This document shows positions 44,855 to 53,560 of a stretch of DNA of 64,000 bases, one piece after another. The stretch spans positions 496,001 to 560,000 of the forward strand of contig CBDAQO010000002.1 in the NCBI GenBank assembly GCA_965199105.1, written 5' to 3'. Under the pieces are notes generated by a model. The model saw only the letters and a list, made by a program, of their open reading frames with translations, ran no database searches and was not told the origin of the DNA. Position 1 is the stretch's first letter; each line of letters starts with the position of its first letter. The stretch comes from LMUY01 sp965199105. GTDB lineage: Bacteria > Pseudomonadota > Alphaproteobacteria > Acetobacterales > Acetobacteraceae. Both the position numbers and the translations under genes were made by a program.

Positions 44855-45888
44855 TGGCGGCGGCAACCCGCGCGGGCGGGCCGGTGGTGCAGTCGGTGAG
44901 CCTGGGGCTGCGGGCGCTCTACGGGGTCACGCTGCTGCTGGCGGGGGTGTGGCTGGTCTCCAACGTGCGGCGGGTGCCGGCGGATAGCAGCGCGGTGGTG
45001 TATCGCTTCGGCGCCATCGTGCGGGTGCAGGATGCCGGGTTGCTGCTGGCGCTGCCGGGACCGTTCGAGGCGGTCAGCATCCTGCCGGGCCCGGCGCGGC
45101 AGCTCAGCCAGACGATCGAGGCGCAGCCGCGCGCGCCCGGGCTCGACGACATCTACACGCGGGCGATGAACGTGCCGGCGCAGGGGGCGGCGGGCGCCTA
45201 CCTCACCGGCGACGGCAACGCCGTGCTGCTGGACGCGACGCTCACCTACCGCATCGCCGACCCGGCGGCCTACGCGGTGGCGCAGGAGCATGTGGCACCG
45301 ACGTTGAACCGGCTGTTCCGCACCGCTGCCATCGCGGTCGCTGGACGGCAGGCTTTGGACGACTTCCTGGTGTCGCAGCCCGACCGCAGCGGCGCCAGCG
45401 TGGGCAGCGTGGCGGCGATCCGGCAGCAGGTGCGCGACGACCTGCTGGCGGCGGTGAACGCGCGGCTCGTGGCGCTGGGCGGGGCCGGGGTGCCGCTCGG
45501 CATTGTGGTGGACCGGATCGACCTCACCGCCTGGCTGCCGCCGCAGGCCAAGCTCGCGTTCGACGCGCTGCTGGTGGCCGAGCAGGTGAGCGACCAGGGA
45601 ATGGCGCTGGCCCGCACCCAGGCGCTGCGCACCCGCCAGGAGGCCGACCGACAAGCCCGCCGCGTGCTGGACGGGGCGCATGCCGCCGCGGCCGAGCGGA
45701 TTGCGGCCGCGACCACCGAGACCGCCCCGGTGCTGGCGCTGGAAACCGCGGCGGCGCGCCCTGCCCGCGCCGGGCTGCTGCAAGACGCGTATCGCAGCCG
45801 CGTGGCCGCGATCTTGAAGACGGCCGGCCAGGTGGTGATCGTGGACCCGGCGGGCGGCAACCGGCTGTTGCTGCCGGCCGGCAAGTGA
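44851..45888 (+). CDS. Third SPFH-domain protein (HflK-like)
   Basis: A 345-residue protein with one N-terminal membrane helix (about 20-42), an SPFH domain (VPADSSAVVYRFGAIVRVQDAGLLLALPGPFE; YLTGDGNAVLLDATLTYRI) and a C-terminal coiled coil (RQEADRQARRVLDGAHAAAAERI). Less similar to the two neighbours than they are to canonical HflK/HflC. ATGA overlap with the upstream gene and GTGA overlap with the ATPase gene show tight coupling. Confidence 0.82.
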   Translation: MMAAATRAGGPVVQSVSLGLRALYGVTLLLAGVWLVSNVRRVPADSSAVVYRFGAIVRVQDAGLLLALPGPFEAVSILPGPARQLSQTIEAQPRAPGLDDIYTRAMNVPAQGAAGAYLTGDGNAVLLDATLTYRIADPAAYAVAQEHVAPTLNRLFRTAAIAVAGRQALDDFLVSQPDRSGASVGSVAAIRQQVRDDLLAAVNARLVALGGAGVPLGIVVDRIDLTAWLPPQAKLAFDALLVAEQVSDQGMALARTQALRTRQEADRQARRVLDGAHAAAAERIAAATTETAPVLALETAAARPARAGLLQDAYRSRVAAILKTAGQVVIVDPAGGNRLLLPAGK

Positions 45889-47864
45889 GCGCCACGGCCC
45901 AACCTGGCCATCTGGCCGCACTGCCCGCCCCCGCCGTCCGGCCGCTGCTGGTGCGCTCCGAGCGGTTCATGCTGGGGCTGCGGCTCAGCCTGGCGCTGGC
46001 GGCGGCCTGCCTGCTGCTGGTCGCGGTCGGGTTGCGGCTGATGCAGCAGCGCACCCTGTCGGACCTGGTGGCGGGGGTGGCCGCGGCGCTGGTTGCGGTG
46101 CCGGTGATCGCCGCGGCCTGGCACAGCCTGCGCCATCCGAGCCTGCACGGCATCACCGACCGCCTGGTCGCGCTGGCGTTGATCGCGGCCTGGGCAACTG
46201 GCGACCTGCTCACCGCGGCCCTGCTGCCGATTGTGATGACGATTGGCCACGTGCTGGAAGAACGCAGCCTGCTGGGGTCGCAGGAGGCGATCCGCGCGCT
46301 GAGCCGGCTGACCGCGACCAGTGCGCGCCGGCTGCGCCCGGATGGCAGCGCCGAGACGGTGGACGCCGCCGCGCTGCGACCCGGCGACGTGGTGGAGCTG
46401 CTCGCCGGCGACCGGGTGCCGGCGGACGGGATCGTGCGCCTTGGCCATGCCAGCCTGGACGTCGCGGCGCTGACCGGCGAGTCCGAGCCGGTGGACGTGG
46501 CGCCGGGCGAGCGGGCGGCGGCTGGGGCGCTGAACACCGACGGGCGGCTGGAGATGGTGATCGAGCGCGTTGGCGCCGCCACCACGCTGGGCCGCATCAT
46601 CGCGCTGATGCAGGAGGCGGAGGCCGCCAAGCCGCCGTTGACCCGGCTGCTGGACGAGCATGCCGGGCAGTATATGGGCCTGGTGCTGCTGATCGCGGCG
46701 ATCGCCTGGTTCTGGACCGGCAACGGCACGGTGATGCTGGCCGTGCTGGTCGCGTCCTGCCCGTGCGCGCTGGTGCTGGCCGCGCCCGCCACCGCCGTGG
46801 CCGCCATCGCAGTGGCGGCGCGCCACGGCATCCTGATCAAGGGCGCGGCCTTCCTCGAGCACCTGGCCGAAGTGTCCTGCGTGGTGTTCGACAAGACCGG
46901 CACCATCACCACGGGCGCGCTGGCGCTGGTGGCGGCGTCGCCGCAACCGGGGGTGAGCGAGGCGGCGCTGCGCCGGGTCGCGGCCAGCCTGGGGCGGGCC
47001 AGCAACCATCCGGTTAGCCGCGCCGCCGGGTCGCTGGCGCCGCACACGCTCGAGCTGGTGGAGCTGCACGAGGCGGGCGGCCAGGGTATGACCGGGCTGC
47101 TGGCGCAGGACGACGCGGAGTGCGGCGGCGAGGCGGGGGCGCAGGCCGCGCTGGGCCGGCCGGCGCTGTTCGCGGCACTCGGGATGACGGTTCCGCCGGC
47201 GCCGGCGCATGACGGGCCGATGGCGGGCGTGTCGCTGGCGGGCCGCTTCCTTGGCTGGCTGCTGTTTACCGACCAGCCGCGGGTGGAGGCGAGCGCGGCC
47301 GTGGCGGAGTTGGCGGCGCTCGGGCTGGACCGCCAGGTGCTGCTGACCGGCGACCGCGCGGCGGTGGCACGCCGGGTCGCCGACCGCGTCGGCATTGCCG
47401 AGGTGGAGGCGGGCGTGTTGCCGGAGGGCAAGCTGGCGCGCGTGCTGGCGGAGATCGGCGCCGGGCACCGCCCGTTGGTGGTGGGCGACGGCATCAACGA
47501 CTCGCTGGCGTTGAAGGCGGGCGCGGTCGGCATCGCCATGGGCGCCGGCGGCACCGATGCGGCACTCGCCTCGGCCGACCTGGTGTTGATGGGCAGCGAC
47601 CTGCGCCGCCTCGGCACCGCGATCCGGCTGAGCCGGCTGTGCCGCCGCACGATCCAGGTGAACGTCGCGATCGGGCTGGGCTGGACCGTCCTGCTGATCG
47701 CCGCTGCGGCCGGCGGGCTGCTCGGCGCGGAAGGCGCCATTGTTGCCGCCCTGCTGCACAATTTCAGCACCTTGCTCGGGCTGGGCAATGCCGGACGGCT
47801 GCTGCTGTTCGACGAAACCCAGCTCGCCGCCCCCATGCTTCAAACCCAAGGACCATCGCCATGA
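45885..47864 (+). CDS. P1B-type heavy-metal translocating ATPase
   Basis: A 659-residue transition-metal pump. Actuator TGES (197-200), transmembrane metal site CPC (292-294), phosphorylated Asp336 in DKTGT, nucleotide-binding His in SNHPVS and hinge GDGIND are all present. There is no N-terminal HMA/CxxC domain. The last helices carry HNFSTLLGLGN instead of the Lys/Asp pair of Zn/Cd pumps or the YN/MxxSS pattern of Cu pumps, so the metal cannot be assigned with confidence. GTG start overlaps the third SPFH gene. Confidence 0.9.
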   Translation: MSATAQPGHLAALPAPAVRPLLVRSERFMLGLRLSLALAAACLLLVAVGLRLMQQRTLSDLVAGVAAALVAVPVIAAAWHSLRHPSLHGITDRLVALALIAAWATGDLLTAALLPIVMTIGHVLEERSLLGSQEAIRALSRLTATSARRLRPDGSAETVDAAALRPGDVVELLAGDRVPADGIVRLGHASLDVAALTGESEPVDVAPGERAAAGALNTDGRLEMVIERVGAATTLGRIIALMQEAEAAKPPLTRLLDEHAGQYMGLVLLIAAIAWFWTGNGTVMLAVLVASCPCALVLAAPATAVAAIAVAARHGILIKGAAFLEHLAEVSCVVFDKTGTITTGALALVAASPQPGVSEAALRRVAASLGRASNHPVSRAAGSLAPHTLELVELHEAGGQGMTGLLAQDDAECGGEAGAQAALGRPALFAALGMTVPPAPAHDGPMAGVSLAGRFLGWLLFTDQPRVEASAAVAELAALGLDRQVLLTGDRAAVARRVADRVGIAEVEAGVLPEGKLARVLAEIGAGHRPLVVGDGINDSLALKAGAVGIAMGAGGTDAALASADLVLMGSDLRRLGTAIRLSRLCRRTIQVNVAIGLGWTVLLIAAAAGGLLGAEGAIVAALLHNFSTLLGLGNAGRLLLFDETQLAAPMLQTQGPSP

Positions 47865-50161
47865 GCGCAACCACGTATAGTTTTAGCGGCCCGATCGACC
47901 CGAGCGTGGGCGACACCGTGCAGTCCGCCTTCATCAACGACGCGGGCGAGGTGGTCGGCACCTACACCGACGCCAATTTCGTCACCCATGGCTTCACCGA
48001 CATCTCCGGCACCATCACCACGGTGAACGACGGCACGGCGGCCACGACCGATGTCACGGCGGTGAACGACGGCGGCGCGTTCGTCGGCTACGGCGTCGGC
48101 GCCGGCGGGATCGCGACGGATTGGTTCGTGGCGACCAGCGCCGGCGTGCTGACGGACTTTGCCAACCCGGTGGGCGTGCAGGTGGAGCCAGTGGCGGTGA
48201 ACGCTGGCGGGACGGTGGTGGGGAGCTACAACGCGGCGGGCTTCATCGGGACCGCGGCGGGCGGCGTGACCGCGCTGGTGAGCGCTCCGGGGGCGCAAAC
48301 CACCACCATTTCCGCCATCAATGCCGGCGGCACCATCGTCGGCGATTACAACGATGCGAGCGGCGTGCAGCACGGCTTCATCGATGCGGCCGGGGTGATC
48401 ACCACGGTGGACCCGGCCGGGTCGATCCAGACCACCCTCAACGCGATCAACGCGTCGGGCGAGGCCGCTGGCACGTTCGAGGACAGCAGCGGCAACACCA
48501 GCGGCTTCACCGACAGCGCCGGCGTGATCAGCACGTTCGCGGTGCCGAGCAATTTCGGCCTGGTGGTGACCGGGATCAACGATGCGGGTGCGGTCGCGGG
48601 CTATTACGTTGACAGCAATGACCTGGCCGAGGAGGGCTTCGTGCTGTCGGGCGGGGTGCTGGCGACGGTGAGCGTGCCCAACTCGCCCGACACCGAGATC
48701 CTGGGGATCAACGATGGCGGCACCATCGTCGGCGTGTCGGACGACACCAACGGGTTCGAGCACGGCTTCACCGCCAGCCCTGCCGCGCCCGCGGTGGTGA
48801 CGCTTGGCGCTGGGCCGAGCACGCTGGCGCTGTTCGTCTCCGAGCGGGCGGAACCGGCCGGGGCGCAGTTCACCATCAGCGTGGACGGGGTCCAGGTCGG
48901 CGGGGTGCAGACCACCGCGGCCGACAGCACGATTGGCGCGGTGCAGCAGTTCGACGTGCTGGGGAGCTTCCCGGTGGGCAGCAACACGGTCTCGATCGAC
49001 TATCTCAACGCCGATGACAGCCTGCTCAACGTGGAAAGCGCCAGCGTGGACGGGGTGGCGGTAGCCAACAGCGCGATCACGCTCAGCAACGACGGTTCGC
49101 TCGGCTTCAGCTTCGCCAGCACCGGGATGCTGACCCCGGTGATGGTCGGCTCCGGTCCGGACACCCTGGCGCTGAGCGTGTCCGAACGGGCGGAACCCGG
49201 GGCCCAATTCACCATCAGCGTCGATGGCAGCCAGGTCGGCGGGGTGCAGACGACGTCGGCGAATGTGCTGGCGGGGCAGAGCCAGGTGTTCGACGTGGCG
49301 GGCAATTTTGGGTCCGGCATCGGTACGGTCACGATCGACTACCTCAACGCCAGCAACAGCCTGCTGTTCGCCAACGACCTCACGCTCAACGGCAGCCCGA
49401 TCACGCCGGGCGAGGTCGTGCTGAGCGACACCGGGTCGGCCACGGTGGGGTTCACCGGGCCGGGCGTCGGTGCGCCGGTGGCGATCGGGTCGGGGGCGGA
49501 CACGTTGGCGCTCAGCGTGTCGGAGCGGGGGCAGCCGGCGGGCGCCCAATTCACGGTGGACGTGGATGGCCAGCAGGTCGGCGGCGTGCAGACCACGACG
49601 GCTGACAGCACGCAGGGCCAGAGCGGGACGATCGACGTGTTGGGCAACTTCGCGACGGGCTCGAACACGGTGACGATCAACGATCTCAACGCCAGCAACA
49701 GCCTGCTGAACGTGACCGGCGCCAGCATCAACGGCGCCGCGGTGCCGGGCAGCGCGCTCACGCTGAGCAATATCGGCTCGGCCGGGTTCAGCTTTGCGCT
49801 GCCGAGCCAGCCGGCCGGCCCGGCGGTGGTCGGCTCGGGGGCGGATACGCTGGCGCTGACCCTGTCGCAGTTCACCGAGAGCTTGGGCACGGCGTTCACC
49901 GTCAGCGTCGATGGCGCCAAGATCGGCACGGCGCAGGCGGTGACGGCCAACGGCTTTGATGGGCAGACGCAGGTGCTGGACGTGCTGGGCAACTTCGCGC
50001 CCGGGCAGCACACGGCGACGATCGCCTACTCCGCGCCGGCCAACAGCTCGCTTTACCTCAACAATGCCAGCATCGACGGCCTGGTGGTGGCGGGCAGCAA
50101 CTTGGCCATCAGCAGCACGTCGCCGGCGAGCTTCGGGTTTACCGCTGTGGCGCATGGTTAG
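47861..50161 (+). CDS. HAF-repeat protein with four CBM60-like repeats
   Basis: A 766-residue repeat protein with no classical signal peptide. Residues about 1-305 hold HAF-type repeats (INDAGEVVGTYTD, INAGGTIVGDYND, INDGGTIVGVSDD, each paired with HGF). From about 309 come four copies of a ~113-residue unit starting near 309, 424, 537 and 652 (GSGxDTLALSVSER, FTxxVDGxQVGGVQTT, QxFDVLGNF), similar to CBM60/CBM36 calcium-dependent carbohydrate-binding modules. The ATG overlaps the ATPase stop (ATGA) and has AAGGA upstream. An unconventional secretion route, such as type I, is inferred. Confidence 0.7.
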   Translation: MSATTYSFSGPIDPSVGDTVQSAFINDAGEVVGTYTDANFVTHGFTDISGTITTVNDGTAATTDVTAVNDGGAFVGYGVGAGGIATDWFVATSAGVLTDFANPVGVQVEPVAVNAGGTVVGSYNAAGFIGTAAGGVTALVSAPGAQTTTISAINAGGTIVGDYNDASGVQHGFIDAAGVITTVDPAGSIQTTLNAINASGEAAGTFEDSSGNTSGFTDSAGVISTFAVPSNFGLVVTGINDAGAVAGYYVDSNDLAEEGFVLSGGVLATVSVPNSPDTEILGINDGGTIVGVSDDTNGFEHGFTASPAAPAVVTLGAGPSTLALFVSERAEPAGAQFTISVDGVQVGGVQTTAADSTIGAVQQFDVLGSFPVGSNTVSIDYLNADDSLLNVESASVDGVAVANSAITLSNDGSLGFSFASTGMLTPVMVGSGPDTLALSVSERAEPGAQFTISVDGSQVGGVQTTSANVLAGQSQVFDVAGNFGSGIGTVTIDYLNASNSLLFANDLTLNGSPITPGEVVLSDTGSATVGFTGPGVGAPVAIGSGADTLALSVSERGQPAGAQFTVDVDGQQVGGVQTTTADSTQGQSGTIDVLGNFATGSNTVTINDLNASNSLLNVTGASINGAAVPGSALTLSNIGSAGFSFALPSQPAGPAVVGSGADTLALTLSQFTESLGTAFTVSVDGAKIGTAQAVTANGFDGQTQVLDVLGNFAPGQHTATIAYSAPANSSLYLNNASIDGLVVAGSNLAISSTSPASFGFTAVAHG

Positions 50162-50183
50162 AGCATTCTCCGTCTGCTTTGGC

Positions 50184-51101
50184 TCACTCCCAGGCGGGGA
50201 TGCGGCCGTAGCGGGCGGCCAGGAAGGCAAGGAAGCGCTTTACCTTGGGGGAGACGATCTTCTTGGGCGGGTAGATGCCCCAGATGGCGCTTGGCGGGCC
50301 GGGTGAGAGGCGCCACTCCCACTCGGTCAGCAGCGGCAGCAGCGTGGCCTGTTGCAGGTCGGCGTGGCACAGCCAGGCGGGCAGCAACGCCACGCCCGCG
50401 CCGTCGACCGCGGCGCTGTGCAGCACCTCGAGGTCGTTGGTGCGCAGCCTGCCGGTGACTGGGGTTTCGACCGGGGCTGGCTGGCCGGGGCGCTGGGCGT
50501 GCCAGGCGTCCTGCGGGTGCAGGCTGGACAGCAGGCATTGGTGCTGCGCCAGGTCCGCCGGGTCGTGCAGGGGCGGCGCGTCGGCGAGGTAGGCGGGGCT
50601 GGCGACCAGGCGCAGCTTGTGCGTGGCCAGGCGCTTGGCGATGAGGCTGGAGTCGACCAGGGCACCGATGCGGATGGCGACGTCGGTGCCGGTGTCGATC
50701 AGGTCCACGGTCGCGTCCGACAGGGTGGCTTCCAGGCGGATGGCCGGGTGGGCGCTCAGGAAGGCTGCCATGTGCGGCATGACGTGGCGGCGGCCGAAGG
50801 CGCTGGGCAGGGCGACCCGTAGCAGGCCTTGCGGGCGCGCGTTGAGCGACCGGGTGGCGTCCCGCGCGTCCGCCAGCCCGAGCAGGACCTGCTCGGCGCG
50901 CTCGTAGAAGGTGCGGCCGGCCTCGGTCAGGTGCAGGCTGCGGGTGGAGCGGTTGAGCAGCGCGGCGCCGAGGTCCGCCTCGAGGGCGCTGACGTAGCGC
51001 GAGACGGTGGAGACCTTCACGCCGGCTTCGGCCGCGGCTTTGGAGAAGCTGCCGAGGTCGACGGCACGGACGAAGGCCTGCATGGCGGCGAAGTAGTCCA
51101 A
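50184..51101 (-). CDS. LysR family transcriptional regulator
   Basis: A 305-residue LysR protein: winged-helix N-terminus (GSFSKAAAEAGVKVSTVSRYVSALEADLG) and a two-lobe effector domain. Of the CrgA/DmlR-like group that begins with AMQAFVRAVDLGSF. TTG 51101 preceded by AGGTGG gives the normal N-terminus; TTG 51131 is possible. It is divergent from the LrgA/LrgB-like genes, which are probable targets, and convergent with the HAF-repeat gene. Confidence 0.87.
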   Translation of the reverse strand: MDYFAAMQAFVRAVDLGSFSKAAAEAGVKVSTVSRYVSALEADLGAALLNRSTRSLHLTEAGRTFYERAEQVLLGLADARDATRSLNARPQGLLRVALPSAFGRRHVMPHMAAFLSAHPAIRLEATLSDATVDLIDTGTDVAIRIGALVDSSLIAKRLATHKLRLVASPAYLADAPPLHDPADLAQHQCLLSSLHPQDAWHAQRPGQPAPVETPVTGRLRTNDLEVLHSAAVDGAGVALLPAWLCHADLQQATLLPLLTEWEWRLSPGPPSAIWGIYPPKKIVSPKVKRFLAFLAARYGRIPAWE

Positions 51102-51217
51102 CCCGCGCCACCTTTCCGTTTTGCGCAACAATCCTTTGTCACGGGCGCTCTTCCGGGCGCAAGCACGCGCTGCCCATTATGGCTCCCCTGGCGCGGCGCA
51201 GTTGCCGGACGCCACTG

Positions 51218-51631
51218 ATGGAGACGGCCATGCTGTTCGCATTGTTGACCCTGCTGGGCTGCCAGCTTGCCGGCGAAGTCCTTCGGGGCGCGCTCGGTCT
51301 GCCGGTGCCGGGGCCGGTGATCGGGATGTTCCTGCTGGCCGCGATCTTGGCGAGCCGGAGCCGGCGGCCGGTGCCGGTGCCGCGCGCGCTAGAGGCCGTG
51401 GCGGAGACGCTGATCTCCCATATGGGCCTGCTGTTCGTGCCGGCCGGGGTGGGCGTGATCGCCGAGGTGGTGGTGCTGCGGCAGCAATGGCTGCCGATCA
51501 TCGCGGCGGTGGTGGGCTCGACCGTGATGAGCCTGGCGGTGACCGGGCTGGTGATGCATTGGGTGATGCGGCGGTCGGAGCGGCGGCTTGGGTTCGCCCG
51601 CACGCCGGGCCAGGCAGGCCGGCCATGCTGA
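51218..51631 (+). CDS. CidA/LrgA family holin-like protein
   Basis: A 137-residue membrane protein with four helices. LTLLGCQLAGEVL and LPVPGPVIGMFLL are the CidA/LrgA signature. It is proposed in other bacteria to control murein hydrolase export or small-acid transport. It overlaps the LrgB-like gene by 7 bases. Confidence 0.85.
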   Translation: METAMLFALLTLLGCQLAGEVLRGALGLPVPGPVIGMFLLAAILASRSRRPVPVPRALEAVAETLISHMGLLFVPAGVGVIAEVVVLRQQWLPIIAAVVGSTVMSLAVTGLVMHWVMRRSERRLGFARTPGQAGRPC

Positions 51632-52341
51632 GCCTCACCCAGGTGTGGACGCCGCTGGCCACCACCCCGCTGCTGTGGCTGATCGTGACGCTGGCGAGCT
51701 ACTTGGCCGGGCAGGCGCTGCAGCGGCGGTGCGGCGGGTCGCCGCTGGTGAACCCGGTGCTGGTCGCGACGCTGACCGTGGTGGCGATCGTGGCGGCGAG
51801 CGGCACCAGCTACCAGGCCTACTTTTCGGGCGCGCAATTCATCAACTTCCTGCTCGGCCCGGTGACGATCGCGCTGGCGGTGCCGCTGGCGAAGAACCTG
51901 CGGCTGGTGCGGGCCAACCTGCATGGCATCGGCCTGGCGCTGCTGGCCGGGTCGCTGACCTCGATGGTCACCGGGGTGGGGCTGGTGTGGGCGTTCGGCG
52001 GGTCGCGCGCGGTGGCGCTGTCGATGGTGGCCAAGGCGGTGACCACGCCGATCGCGATGGCCGTCTCACAGCAGGTCGGCGGCATCCCTGCCCTCACCGC
52101 GGCGCTGGCCATCCTGGGCGGCATCGTGGCCGCGATCACCGGGGAGCGGATGTTGCGCCGGATGCGGGTTGCTGACTGGCGCGCGCACGGCTTGGCGGCC
52201 GGGGTGGCGGGCAGCGGGGTGGCGGCGGCGCAGGTGGCCTCGCTCGACGAGACGGCGGCGGCCTTTGCCGCGCTGGGCATTGGCCTGAACGGGTTGTTGA
52301 CGGCGATCCTGGTCCCGCTGCTGGTGCAACTCTGGCGCTGA
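51625..52341 (+). CDS. LrgB family protein
   Basis: A 238-residue polytopic membrane protein. Contains NPVLVATL, FLLGPVTIALAVPLA and KAVTTPIAMAVSQQVGGIPALTA, the diagnostic LrgB/CidB segments. Paired with the LrgA-like gene, as usual; presumed antiholin or glycolate/pyruvate-type transporter pair, under the divergent LysR regulator. Confidence 0.9.
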   Translation: MLSLTQVWTPLATTPLLWLIVTLASYLAGQALQRRCGGSPLVNPVLVATLTVVAIVAASGTSYQAYFSGAQFINFLLGPVTIALAVPLAKNLRLVRANLHGIGLALLAGSLTSMVTGVGLVWAFGGSRAVALSMVAKAVTTPIAMAVSQQVGGIPALTAALAILGGIVAAITGERMLRRMRVADWRAHGLAAGVAGSGVAAAQVASLDETAAAFAALGIGLNGLLTAILVPLLVQLWR

Positions 52342-52359
52342 GCTAGCCAGCCGCCGCAG

Positions 52360-53148
52360 CTAGCCAGGCCGGGGCCGGTCGGCCTCGCGGGCGAAGGCGT
52401 CGAGGACCTGGTTGAACTCGTCGGATACGAGCTGCGGGAAATGGTCGGGCGATTGGATCACAAGGTGTCGCCCGCCCGCCAGCTCGGCGACCTTGTCGGC
52501 AACCACGCCGTAGGCCGGGTTCCAGCCGCCGTCGATGGCTTGGAACGGGATGCCGGCGGCGCGGATCGTGCTGAGCCAGGCCTGGATCATGGGCGGGGTG
52601 GGCAGCCGCAAGGCCTGCAGCCCGGCGCCCATGCGGGTGAGTTCGGCCTCCCCCTTGCCGCCTCGGATGCTATCGGGGATGCCGACGACCTTGGCGAAAT
52701 TGACCGCCGCCTCCGCCGGTGTCTTGGCGCTGCTGCCGGCTTGGCCGAGTTGCCGGAGGAAGGCCTGCACCACGGGATCGGCGGCGACGAGCGGCATCAT
52801 CGCCGGCTCGATCAGGGTGAGCGAGTGGGTGGCGCCGGGTCGCAGCGCGGCGGCGGCGGCGGCGACGCAGCCACCGAAGGAGTGACCGACCAGGTGGGCG
52901 CCGTCCCCGAGCAGGTCGGCGACCCACTTGCCGTCCTCCTCCGCGTCGTCCGGCCGGCCCGGCGCGGCGCTGCGGCCATGGCCCGGCCGGTCCGGCACCA
53001 CCACTTGCCAACCCATGGCGGCGAGGGCGGATTGGCGGGCGAAATGCGCGTCGCCCCCGACCTGGCTGCCTTGGGCGCTGCCGTGCACCATGACGATCAC
53101 CGGGCCGGAGTCGCCCCAACGGGTGATGTGGATTGCAGCTTGGCTCAT
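52360..53148 (-). CDS. Alpha/beta hydrolase
   Basis: A 262-residue alpha/beta hydrolase. Oxyanion-hole region VMVHGSAQGSQ, nucleophile GHSFGGC, and a late SPDHFPQL supplying His. No signal peptide. Substrate cannot be inferred. The ATG follows AGAGGA at 7 bases. It converges with the LrgB-like gene. Confidence 0.85.
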   Translation of the reverse strand: MSQAAIHITRWGDSGPVIVMVHGSAQGSQVGGDAHFARQSALAAMGWQVVVPDRPGHGRSAAPGRPDDAEEDGKWVADLLGDGAHLVGHSFGGCVAAAAAALRPGATHSLTLIEPAMMPLVAADPVVQAFLRQLGQAGSSAKTPAEAAVNFAKVVGIPDSIRGGKGEAELTRMGAGLQALRLPTPPMIQAWLSTIRAAGIPFQAIDGGWNPAYGVVADKVAELAGGRHLVIQSPDHFPQLVSDEFNQVLDAFAREADRPRPG

Positions 53149-53560
53149 GGGTTTTCCTCTGCTGTTCGATACACGGAACCGAGCGTGGGCGATTACTTGG
53201 TGTACTGTCGCTGAACCGACGACAGTCGCCGGGGCTGCAAGTGGCGCTTCTCGGCGAATTGGGGCAGAGACAATCGGTAGCTGGTCTGAGCAGGTGAGCA
53301 TAGATGGCAACCCTGGCGGAGTGATACGGTAGTTACATCGCCGAAGTCTCGAGTTTCCACAGTCGCTGGCAGAACTGTTGTGTTTGTGACACACCGAGTG
53401 CTGTTCTGGTGCCAAATCCGGGTTGCCCGGGCGGTCGGGCTGTCACCCCATTGCAAAGATGCGCCCCATCATTTCTAACCGTTGGGTGTAGAAACGATTA
53501 GACAATGATCGAGCAACGATCGTGGGACCGCCGCGGGTGGTTTCTAGCCGGGGAACGGAT
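53149..53560. other. Intergenic region between hydrolase and porin
   Basis: No supported gene in these ~410 bases; GC content is visibly lower than in flanking genes. It holds a dyad TGTGT-TTGTG-ACACA at 53379-53393 (possible CRP/FNR-like or other operator) and a CCGGG/CCCGG hairpin near 53417-53430. It must contain divergent promoters for the hydrolase and the porin. Confidence 0.5.
53379..53393. promoter_or_regulatory. Possible operator dyad upstream of porin
   Basis: Perfect inverted repeat TGTGT-N5-ACACA about 170 bases before the porin start. Assigned only from symmetry and location. Confidence 0.25.

Noticed and set aside
41968..45888. Calling the SPFH genes hflK and hflC
   Set aside because: There are three genes with unusual architecture, no hflX/hfq/ftsH context, and a metal ATPase operon instead; orthology is not supported.
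48130..50230. Long minus-strand open frame opposite the HAF-repeat gene
   Set aside because: Shadow of a repetitive GC-rich plus-strand gene; its apparent repeats mirror those of the real protein.
53193..53456. Minus-strand 87-codon open frame in the hydrolase-porin gap
   Set aside because: No ribosome-binding site, no recognisable motif, composition like non-coding DNA.
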